NCBI GenBank assembly: GCA_018376855.1
Contig: JAHAAN010000063.1
Span: 1 to 11,122, forward strand
DNA length: 11,122 bases
Direction of reading: 5' to 3'
Source: Clostridiales bacterium
GTDB taxonomy: Bacteria > Bacillota > Clostridia > Christensenellales > QALW01
Below are positions 5,436 through 11,122 of this stretch, piece by piece (position 1 is the first letter of the stretch; each line of letters begins with the position of its first letter). The notes beneath the pieces were generated by a model that saw nothing but the letters and a program-made list of their open reading frames with translations, was not told the origin of the DNA and made no database searches. The position numbers and the translations under genes are program-made.

Positions 5436-6887
5436 ATGAAACGCACTGCAAAATGGCTCGTTTTAGCTTTGTGCTTGGTTTTATGCCTTGCTGTGTTCGC
5501 CGGGTGCCAAACGCCTGATGATCCCACAGCCTCGCAGACGCCGGCGCCTTCCCCCACGGACAGCGCCTCGTCCCAGCCAACGCAGGCTCCTGAAGCTAAG
5601 TACATGAAGGCGGGCGAAACCTATCGCATTCTGATTTGGTCCAACGCCACCGAAAACCAATGGCTGGAGCAGGAGGGCATACGCGGCCAGCTGATTAACG
5701 AAGCCTATAACTTCATGAAGGATGAATACGGCGTAACTCCGCTGTACATCGCCGCGCCCTCTGACTGGATGGGCGAGATCACGGCCAGCACCTATTCGAA
5801 CAATCCGATCACCGACCTGTTCCATGTAGGCGGCCCGTTCACGCTTCTCTCTTTCTACACCTTCGGCGGTGAAAAAGGCGCTGTGATCGAGCCGATCGAC
5901 AAATACGGCATTGAATTTACCGACACCGATTACTGGGATCTTACCACCATGCAGGCGGCCACTTTTGACGGCAGCCAATACATGATCTCGCCGCAGTACA
6001 TCGGCTTTGACGCTGTTTCGCTCAACGCCGTAACCATTTTTAACAAGGCGCTGATCCAAAAAGCAGGCTATACGGCTGAACAGCTCTATAACTGGAGCAA
6101 CAGCGGCGAATGGACATTCGATAAATTCCGCGAGGTCGCGCTCGCCTGCACCGATCTGGACAACGGCGTGTACGGAACCAGCGTAGTTCAAAACGCTTTC
6201 CTAATGTCCACAATGGTTGCCTCTAACGGCTCCGATCTTTTCAAGAACAATTCCGAAGGCATTGCAACCTTTAATCTGCTCGACGCCAAAGCCCTCACCG
6301 CCATTAACTTCCTAATCCAGATGGCGCGCGACGATAAGAGCGTCAACCTTGACTTCCAAAGCAAAGAAGAATCCGCTTTCGCTGCCGGCAGCACCGCCAT
6401 GATCGTTACCTACGCAAACCGCATCGCGGATCGAAACGTATATCTGAGAATGGAAGACGATTACGGCATCGTAATGCCGCCCAAAGGGCCGGATGCTTCC
6501 GACTATATTTCGGATAAAAACTGGTTCGACGGTTATATGATCTGCAAAAACACGGGGCACACAGCCGGCGCGGTTGAATTCGCCAGCTACTTCCTCAAGC
6601 CCGGCTATGCGCTCTCCTCTCAGGAAAACATCGACCTGATGGAAGCGCAATGCCAAACCTACAGGCTTGACGCTGAGTCCTCCGCAATATTGGCAAAAAT
6701 CCCCGCTGTTTCTCACAGCACCAGCTATATCATCTATTGGAGCCTTGAGACCGGTTCCGGCCAAATGGCTTCCGTTTGCAATTATGTTTTCCCAAGCTTT
6801 GTGGACGGCTCGCTTTCACCGGATACCTACTACGCCTCGATGGAAAGCGCCATCAACGCGGCGATCAAAACAGCGCTTCAGCTATAA
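5436..6887 (+). CDS. SBP1: ABC-type extracellular solute-binding lipoprotein (family 1-like)
   Basis: The protein has 483 residues, the usual size for sugar-type family 1 binding proteins. Residues 1-24 form a lipoprotein signal ending VFAGC (Cys24 lipidated). A Thr/Ser/Pro/Ala-rich linker runs to about residue 54, and the binding domain starts at KYMKAGETYRILIW. Family-typical features include the FNKALIQKAGYTAEQLY segment, WTFDKFREVALACTDLDNG from Trp226 with KYG/VYG-type closure, PPKGPDASDY, and NWFDGY at 362-367. AAGGAGG lies 6 nt upstream of ATG 5436. It is a single transcription unit with its own promoter and terminator. No permease or ATPase gene is in the window, so it either shares a distant transporter or acts as a binding/sensing protein. 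The ligand is unknown; an oligosaccharide is the family-based guess. Compared with SBP2 and SBP3 it differs at LLSFYTFGGE (others LPSLYTHGGE), which might alter specificity. Confidence 0.9.
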   Translation: MKRTAKWLVLALCLVLCLAVFAGCQTPDDPTASQTPAPSPTDSASSQPTQAPEAKYMKAGETYRILIWSNATENQWLEQEGIRGQLINEAYNFMKDEYGVTPLYIAAPSDWMGEITASTYSNNPITDLFHVGGPFTLLSFYTFGGEKGAVIEPIDKYGIEFTDTDYWDLTTMQAATFDGSQYMISPQYIGFDAVSLNAVTIFNKALIQKAGYTAEQLYNWSNSGEWTFDKFREVALACTDLDNGVYGTSVVQNAFLMSTMVASNGSDLFKNNSEGIATFNLLDAKALTAINFLIQMARDDKSVNLDFQSKEESAFAAGSTAMIVTYANRIADRNVYLRMEDDYGIVMPPKGPDASDYISDKNWFDGYMICKNTGHTAGAVEFASYFLKPGYALSSQENIDLMEAQCQTYRLDAESSAILAKIPAVSHSTSYIIYWSLETGSGQMASVCNYVFPSFVDGSLSPDTYYASMESAINAAIKTALQL

Positions 6888-6914
6888 ATTAAATCAATAA
6901 ACAAGCATTCTGTA

Positions 6915-6944
6915 AAAAAAACGGAGCATCTGCTCCGTTTTTTT
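6915..6944 (+). terminator. Intrinsic terminator of SBP1
   Basis: CGGAGC (6922-6927) and GCTCCG (6932-6937) form a GC stem with loop ATCT, flanked by A and T tracts that extend pairing to 13 bp, with seven T residues on the plus strand. The A-tract on the other side makes it potentially bidirectional. It lies 27 bp after the SBP1 stop codon. Confidence 0.9.
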
Positions 6945-6998
6945 ATTTTCCTTATTCTGCACGCTTCTCCGCTCATTGCGTTTAAGCATCATTGTTAA

Positions 6999-7057
6999 TT
7001 TTGTGCTATGTTTTGTTAGGAAAGACCATTTCTTTTTTCCTATTATCTCTTTACAAT
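6999..7057 (+). promoter_or_regulatory. SBP2 promoter with shared upstream element TTTTGTGCTA
   Basis: TTTTGTGCTA (6999-7008) lies exactly 53 bp before TACAAT (7052-7057), with GTT at 7015-7017 and CATT at 7027-7030, at the same offsets as in SBP1 and SBP3. The -35 position (7029-7034, TTTCTT) is poor, suggesting activator dependence. A TATAAT at 7064-7069 matches the consensus better, but would start transcription inside the ribosome site (7071-7077), so it is less likely. Confidence 0.6.
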
Positions 7058-7085
7058 AAGGAATATAATAAAGGAGGTTTACCCT

Positions 7086-8534
7086 ATGAAAAAAAGATCA
7101 ATGGCTCTTAGATTTATCTTATGTATGCTGTGTCTTTCCGTATTCCTGTCCGCCTTAACGGGGTGCGGAAATGAAAACACCGAAAGCTCACCGTCTCCCA
7201 CATCCGCACCGACCGAAGCGCCCAGCGCCGAATCGGCAAAGCTCAAATATATGCGGGCGGGAGAGACCTACCGTATCCTCATTTGGAACACGCGCAAGGA
7301 AAACGATCCTCTTACAGAAGAAGGCATCAGCGGCGATCTGCTCCGCCAATCCTACCAGCGCATGATCGACGACTACAGCGTAACGCCGCTGTATATCGTT
7401 GCGCCGGGCGACTGGTTGAGCGAAGCCATGACCTCCGCCTACGCCGGCACGCCTATCTGCGACCTGATGCACATCGGCGGCCCCTTCTCGCTCCCCTCTT
7501 TATATACGCACGGCGGTGAAAAGGGCGCCATTTTAGCTGCCATAAGCGACTTCGACATCGACTTCACCGACCCGGAATACTGGAACCAAACCAGCCAAGC
7601 CGTCGGCACGCTCGAAGGAAAACAGTATGTCATTTCGCAAAACTACATCGGCTTAGGCGCCGCGGCGCTCAACATTGCCACGCTGTTCAACAAAAGCCTG
7701 ATCCAAAAAGCCGGCTACACCGCTGAGCAGTTGTACGACTGGAGCAACAAAGGCGAGTGGACGTTCGATAAATTCCGCGAGGTCGCGCTCGCCTGCACCG
7801 ACTTGGACAACGGCGTGTACGGAACCTCAGTCAACAATTCCGCGCTTTTGATTTCGGCAATGGTCGTTTCCAACGGAAGCGATATGATCACCAAAAAGGA
7901 CGGCGTTGACGTCTTTAACATGCTGGATTCCAAAGCGCTCGCCGCCGTAAACTATTTGGTCGATATGGCGCGCAGCGACAAGAGCGTTTATACCGATTAC
8001 ACCGCCGATGAAAAGACTACCTTCTCTTCCGGAACCGCCGCTATGCTCGTTACTTACGTCAATCGAATTTATGAAAAATCCGTTCAGAACATGGAGGATG
8101 ATATCGGCGTGCTCATGCCTCCCAAAGGGCCGAATGCAAACGATTATATCTCCGAGCTGAACTGGTTTGACGGATACTGCGTGATAAAAAGCTGCCCCAA
8201 CGCGGCAGGCGCGATCGAATTTGCCAGCCTGTTCCTCAAGCCCGCCTATGCCATGAGTTCAAGCGAGCAAAACGATCTGCTCACCGCGCAGGCCGAGGGC
8301 TTCCGTATGGACAGCGCTTCCATTGAAATTCTCAAGAAGATCCCCGCGATTTCACATACCTCCTCCTATATGCTGTACTGGTCGGCCGCCTCAGAGTCCG
8401 ACACCATGGCCAGCATATGCGCATGGCAGTTCAACAATTTTGTGGACGGCTCCCTTTCTCCCGATACCTATTATGCCTCTATGGAAGAAAAAGCGAACTC
8501 TATTATTCGCGCTACCATGCAGCTCAAAAGCTAA
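7086..8534 (+). CDS. SBP2: ABC-type extracellular solute-binding lipoprotein (family 1-like)
   Basis: The 482-residue paralogue of SBP1 and SBP3 aligns over the whole mature domain. Its signal peptide is unrelated in sequence to those two but ends in lipobox ALTGC (Cys27). A linker rich in Ser, Pro, Thr and Ala follows, then KLKYMRAGETYRILIW. The central WTFDKFREVALACTDLDNG block and the tail FVDGSLSPDTYYASME are identical to SBP1. Residues from about LPSLYTHGGEKGAIL to YWNQTSQA match SBP3 better. AAGGAGG is 8 nt upstream of ATG 7086. It is monocistronic, with a predicted leader of only about 20 nt. Ligand and partner permease are unknown. Confidence 0.9.
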   Translation: MKKRSMALRFILCMLCLSVFLSALTGCGNENTESSPSPTSAPTEAPSAESAKLKYMRAGETYRILIWNTRKENDPLTEEGISGDLLRQSYQRMIDDYSVTPLYIVAPGDWLSEAMTSAYAGTPICDLMHIGGPFSLPSLYTHGGEKGAILAAISDFDIDFTDPEYWNQTSQAVGTLEGKQYVISQNYIGLGAAALNIATLFNKSLIQKAGYTAEQLYDWSNKGEWTFDKFREVALACTDLDNGVYGTSVNNSALLISAMVVSNGSDMITKKDGVDVFNMLDSKALAAVNYLVDMARSDKSVYTDYTADEKTTFSSGTAAMLVTYVNRIYEKSVQNMEDDIGVLMPPKGPNANDYISELNWFDGYCVIKSCPNAAGAIEFASLFLKPAYAMSSSEQNDLLTAQAEGFRMDSASIEILKKIPAISHTSSYMLYWSAASESDTMASICAWQFNNFVDGSLSPDTYYASMEEKANSIIRATMQLKS

Positions 8535-8559
8535 GACAAAGCAACGCGAATCTCATTTT

Positions 8560-8590
8560 CAGGGGCGGACTTTACCGCTCCTGTTTTTTT
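8560..8590 (+). terminator. Intrinsic terminator of SBP2
   Basis: CAGGGGCGG (8560-8568) pairs with CCGCTCCTG (8575-8583), nine pairs including one G-T wobble, loop ACTTTA, followed by seven T residues (8584-8590). It begins 25 bp after the stop codon. Confidence 0.88.
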
Positions 8591-9126
8591 ATGCAGGCTT
8601 CACTTTGCAAAAACCGCTGCAAAAAAACCTTATTTTTGTGTTTTTGCTGCATTTTTTGCATCGAATTTCTGCATCCGAAGCGCTTCCGTCTATATTTTTC
8701 CGCGCCCCCGAAGCGATAAGTTAAAATCGCCGAATCTCCCGAAATAACAAGGACAAAACTAATTTCATACAGCACAATGCTAACTTCCCAACAGAGCGTT
8801 TTTCTGCCCGCATCAGCACAAAACAAACCTCCGAAATCACCCGCTCCAAACGCCAAGCCAAAAAAGCTGTGTTTTTTATCTCATGATTTCATTTCCCTCC
8901 GGAATGCAAAATGTCATTATTTTAATTTCTTTTACATTTTTCAAGCATTTTCGGATATACTATCCTTCATGCTGCTCCGAATTCACGTGTTTTAGCAGCA
9001 AGCTTTACCGCTTTTTAGCGGAAAATAACGAAAAACAACTTGCAGAATGATGCCTTTTGAATGAAATAAAATTCCTGCTTTTTAGTTTTAACTCAAAAAT
9101 GTGATTTTCAAAAACCAAAATAATAG
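8591..9126 (+). other. Long AT-rich intergenic region between SBP2 and SBP3, no gene seen
   Basis: I see no gene with a ribosome site or coding character in this roughly 540-bp gap. It holds TGCAAAAAA/TTTTTTGCA pairing around 8614-8660, a perfect palindrome GAAGCGCTTC (8677-8686) like a LacI-type operator core, and two reverse-oriented relatives of the shared element (CAGCACAA at 8770-8777, CAGCACAAAA at 8814-8823). A possible plus promoter has TTTACA (8931-8936) and TATACT (8956-8961) at a long 19-bp spacing. It is followed by small stem-loops GCTGCT/AGCAGC (8971-8999) and CCGCT/AGCGG (9008-9021). A small RNA or an alternative SBP3 leader is conceivable but weakly supported. Confidence 0.4.
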
Positions 9127-9185
9127 TTTTGTGCTAATTAAGGTTATTATTCTGCATTTGCTTTTGATATAGAATTTGCTATAAT
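9127..9185 (+). promoter_or_regulatory. SBP3 promoter with shared upstream element TTTTGTGCTA
   Basis: TTTTGTGCTA (9127-9136) begins exactly 53 bp before TATAAT (9180-9185), with GTT at 9143-9145 and CATT at 9155-9158 as in the other two copies. The -10 is extended (TGCTATAAT) and the -35 is weak (TTTGCT or TTGCTT near 9157-9163). Predicted transcription start is near 9192, giving a leader of about 30 nt. Confidence 0.75.
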
Positions 9186-9220
9186 AAAGTCCAAACTAAA
9201 AATAAAAGGAGGTTCTTTCA

Positions 9221-10678
9221 ATGAAGAACTATGCAAAGTGGCTTGTGCTCGCTTTGTGCTTGGTTTTGTGCTTGGCGGTTTTCGCAGGCTGTGATAATAC
9301 GCCGTCCGCTTCACAAACTCCCGGCCAACAAACAACGGGCGCAGCCGATCCTACCGCAGCGCCTACCGACAGCGAACCGGTTGCCGCAAAATACATGAAA
9401 GCAGGAGAAACCTACCGCATCTTGATTTGGTCTAACTCCGTGGAAGACCAAGAGCTGCAGCAGGAAGGTATCCGCGGCCAGCTGATTAACGAGGCTTATA
9501 ACCGCATGAAGGATCAATACGGCGTAACCCCGCTGTATATCGCTGCACCTGCTGACTGGCTGGGCGAAACAATGAACAGTGTTGACGCCGGCGCTCCGAT
9601 CACGGACCTGTTCCACTTCGGCGGCCCGTTCACGCTACCGAGCCTTTACACCCACGGCGGTGAAAGAGGCGCTATTCTGGAAGCTGTCTCCGATTATGAC
9701 ATCGACTTCAGCGATCCTGAGTACTGGAATCAGACCAGCCAGGCGACCGGTACGTTCGACGGCAAACAGTATGTGATCGCTCCGAACGCGATCGGCTTTG
9801 ACGCAGTTGCTTTAAACGTAGTTACCGCTTTCAACAAGAGCCTGATCCAAAAAGCCGGCTACACGGCAGATCAGCTGTATGACTGGAGCAACAACGGCGA
9901 GTGGACGTTCGATAAGTTCCGCGAGGTCGCTCTTGCCTGCACCGATCTGGATAACGGTGTGTACGGCTCCACATTGAACCAGAACGCCCTTTTGATGTCC
10001 ACCATGATCGCGTCCAACGGTTCCGATATGATCGCAAAGAAGAACGGCGTTGACACCTTCAACATGTTGGATTCCAAAGCGCTGACCGCAGTGAACTATT
10101 TGGTTGACATGTGCAAAAACGATAAGAGCGTTATGGTAGATTTTCAGACTGAGGAAAAATCCTCGTTTGCTGCCGGCACAGTAGCTTTAATGGTTACTTA
10201 CACCAACCGCTTGGCTGATAAGACCGTTTATGAAGGTATGGCTGACGATTACGGCGTAGTGATGCCGCCTAAGGGTCCCGATGCAACGGAATATATTTCC
10301 GATATGAACTGGTTCGACGGATATCTGGTTCTGAAAAAGATCGCGAACCCGGCAGGCGCAATGGAATTTGCTAGCCTCTTCATGAAACCGTCTTATGCCA
10401 AGAGCTCTTCGGATCAGGCTGCTTTGATGGCTGCTCAGTGCGAAGCGTACCGCTTGGATGCGAAGTCCATCGAAATCCTCAACAAGGTTCCGAACATTTC
10501 GCACACCACCTCTTATATGATCTACTGGTCCTGCGCTTCCGGAAGCGATTCCATTGCTTCCATCTGCAACTACCAGTTCCCGAGCTTTGTTGACGGCTCA
10601 CTCTCTCCGGATACCTATTATGCTTCCGTTGAGTCTCTGGCCAACTCCATCCTTAACGACGCAATGGGAATTCGGTAA
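9221..10678 (+). CDS. SBP3: ABC-type extracellular solute-binding lipoprotein (family 1-like)
   Basis: The 485-residue paralogue has a signal peptide nearly identical to SBP1 (AKWLVLALCLVLCLAVFAGC from residue 5, Cys24) and a longer Thr/Ala/Pro/Asp linker to about residue 55. Residues to about 120 (QEGIRGQLINEAYN, YGVTPLYIAAP) follow SBP1. The next 80 or so (LPSLYTHGGE, YWNQTSQATG) and the FNMLDSKAL-AVNYLVDM segment follow SBP2. The WTFDKFREVALACTDLDNG block and FVDGSLSPDTYYAS tail are common to all three. AAGGAGG is 8 nt upstream of ATG 9221. It has its own promoter and terminator and no adjacent permease. A secreted, membrane-anchored binding role is well supported; the ligand is not known. 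Confidence 0.9.
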   Translation: MKNYAKWLVLALCLVLCLAVFAGCDNTPSASQTPGQQTTGAADPTAAPTDSEPVAAKYMKAGETYRILIWSNSVEDQELQQEGIRGQLINEAYNRMKDQYGVTPLYIAAPADWLGETMNSVDAGAPITDLFHFGGPFTLPSLYTHGGERGAILEAVSDYDIDFSDPEYWNQTSQATGTFDGKQYVIAPNAIGFDAVALNVVTAFNKSLIQKAGYTADQLYDWSNNGEWTFDKFREVALACTDLDNGVYGSTLNQNALLMSTMIASNGSDMIAKKNGVDTFNMLDSKALTAVNYLVDMCKNDKSVMVDFQTEEKSSFAAGTVALMVTYTNRLADKTVYEGMADDYGVVMPPKGPDATEYISDMNWFDGYLVLKKIANPAGAMEFASLFMKPSYAKSSSDQAALMAAQCEAYRLDAKSIEILNKVPNISHTTSYMIYWSCASGSDSIASICNYQFPSFVDGSLSPDTYYASVESLANSILNDAMGIR

Positions 10679-10693
10679 TCCATCGGTTTCTTT

Positions 10694-10723
10694 AAAAAGG
10701 AGCACATTTGTGCTCCTTTTTTT
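10694..10723 (+). terminator. Intrinsic terminator of SBP3
   Basis: AAAAAGGAGCAC (10694-10705) pairs with GTGCTCCTTTTT (10710-10721), loop ATTT, with seven T residues after the GC stem. It begins 15 bp after the stop codon. Confidence 0.9.
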
Positions 10724-10913
10724 GTTTTAGCTTTTTAAATTTTTCTGTGTGTTTCCCACATGTGCCATTTTATTCTCAGGCACAATATTACCGCCCGCGG
10801 TTCCGTTTCTTTTTACAAAATTAAAAAAAGCTTCCGTTTTGTGCTTTCCGTTGGATCAGCCCAACCCCCGCTTCTCCAAGCGCAGAGGCGTTCCGCCCTT
10901 CTCCCAAAACTGC

Positions 10914-10942
10914 TTGGAGATCCTGCGCAGCTGTGTTAAAAT
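10914..10942 (+). promoter_or_regulatory. Putative promoter of the trmO-like gene
   Basis: TTGGAG (10914-10919) and the extended -10 TGTTAAAAT (TAAAAT at 10937-10942) are 17 bp apart. The leader that follows carries a hairpin, CCGCAGGG with CTCTGCGG (10984-11002), ahead of the GGAGG ribosome site at 11031-11035. Apart from a 6-bp TGTGCC/GGCACA inverted repeat (10761-10784), the stretch from the SBP3 terminator to this promoter shows no feature I can name. Confidence 0.45.
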
Positions 10943-11043
10943 GGTAACAAGGCCTGATAATCAGACTTCGACGATTGCCGCCTCCGCAGGGAGCCTCTGC
11001 GGCACGGCTATGCTCATCACGAATTTTAAGGGAGGGACTGCTT

Positions 11044-11122
11044 ACGAAAACGATCGCCTATATTTACACGGACTTTCCGCAAAAGTTCGGCATTCCCCGG
11101 CAAAGCGGGCTGATCGAGGATC
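11044..11122 (+). CDS. trmO: TrmO-like tRNA t6A37 methyltransferase, N-terminal fragment without a normal start codon
   Basis: Translation gives KTIAYIYTDFPQKFGIPRQ followed by SGLIED to the window edge. The TDFP.KFGIPRQSGL block is characteristic of TrmO/TsaA/YaeB proteins, which add a methyl group from S-adenosylmethionine to the t6A base at position 37 of certain tRNAs. Homologues start a few residues before this block. Here the expected start codon position (11044-11046), 8 nt after GGAGG, is ACG rather than ATG. CTG at 11038 is in frame but almost touches the ribosome site, and TTG at 10975 is in frame with no ribosome site. Either ACG is used inefficiently, the true start is elsewhere, or the base is a mutation or sequencing error. 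Only about 26 codons are visible. Confidence 0.75.

Noticed and set aside
5481..6191. 236-residue minus-strand open frame inside SBP1
   Set aside because: It is the antisense shadow of SBP1. Similar antisense frames occur in SBP2 (7188-7472) and SBP3 (9311-9616) at the matching place, which follows from the paralogy of the plus-strand genes.
7064..7069. TATAAT as the main SBP2 -10 box
   Set aside because: Transcription would begin inside the ribosome site, and its distance to the shared element (65 bp) breaks the 53-bp rule kept by SBP1 and SBP3; TACAAT at 7052 fits both. Not excluded entirely.
8572..8856. 94-residue minus-strand open frame in the SBP2-SBP3 gap
   Set aside because: It begins at TTG without a ribosome site, runs into the SBP2 terminator, and shows no family resemblance.
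10705..10716. TTTGTGCTCC in the SBP3 terminator as another copy of the shared regulatory element
   Set aside because: It is part of the terminator stem, at a gene end, with no promoter at the right distance.
1..11122. CRISPR arrays, rRNA, tRNA genes or insertion-sequence transposases
   Set aside because: No regularly spaced repeats, no cloverleaf-like segment and no transposase-like frame were seen on either strand.

Overview
The window looks like chromosome from an anaerobic, low-to-medium GC Firmicute (Clostridia, plausibly an Oscillospirales- or Christensenellales-type gut or rumen bacterium). The evidence is strong AAGGAGG ribosome sites, sigma-A promoters with TATAAT boxes, intrinsic terminators, and short-signal lipoproteins with Ser/Thr/Pro/Ala-rich linkers. 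The taxon is inferred from style and protein flavour only.

Layout. (1) 1-472, minus: the N-terminal part of a SASA/CE6-type SGNH carbohydrate acetylesterase that runs off the left edge. Its promoter and two stacked inverted repeats, one LacI-operator-like, lie at 493-598. (2) 770-1546, plus: a seven-helix YwaF/TMEM164-like membrane protein, transcribed divergently from the esterase. (3) 1620-1803: an elaborate terminator structure, and a second terminator that sits inside the end of the next reading frame. (4) 1724-2083, minus: a small CxxC...CPYCG zinc-ribbon-like cytoplasmic protein whose tail looks frameshifted. (5) 2242-4989, minus: a 915-residue lipoprotein of unrecognised family. (6) 5436-10678, plus: three tandem paralogous ABC-type solute-binding lipoproteins (called SBP1-3 here). 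Each has its own promoter and terminator, and no permease or ATPase gene lies between them. (7) 11044 to the right edge, plus: the N-terminal end of a TrmO (tRNA t6A37 methyltransferase) homologue that lacks a normal start codon.

How it may work together (inference). The core is a surface/glycan module: a giant secreted lipoprotein transcribed divergently from three lipid-anchored solute-binding proteins, with a carbohydrate esterase nearby. The most notable signal is regulatory. TTTTGTGCTA lies exactly 53 bp upstream of a -10-like hexamer in front of all three binding proteins, with two further aligned conserved blocks (GTT and CATT) between. The -35 boxes are poor. This looks like one activator binding near -60 that controls three independent transcription units. 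The binding proteins also look like mosaics of one another, suggesting exchange between the copies. The YwaF-like, zinc-ribbon and TrmO genes look like ordinary neighbours rather than parts of the module.
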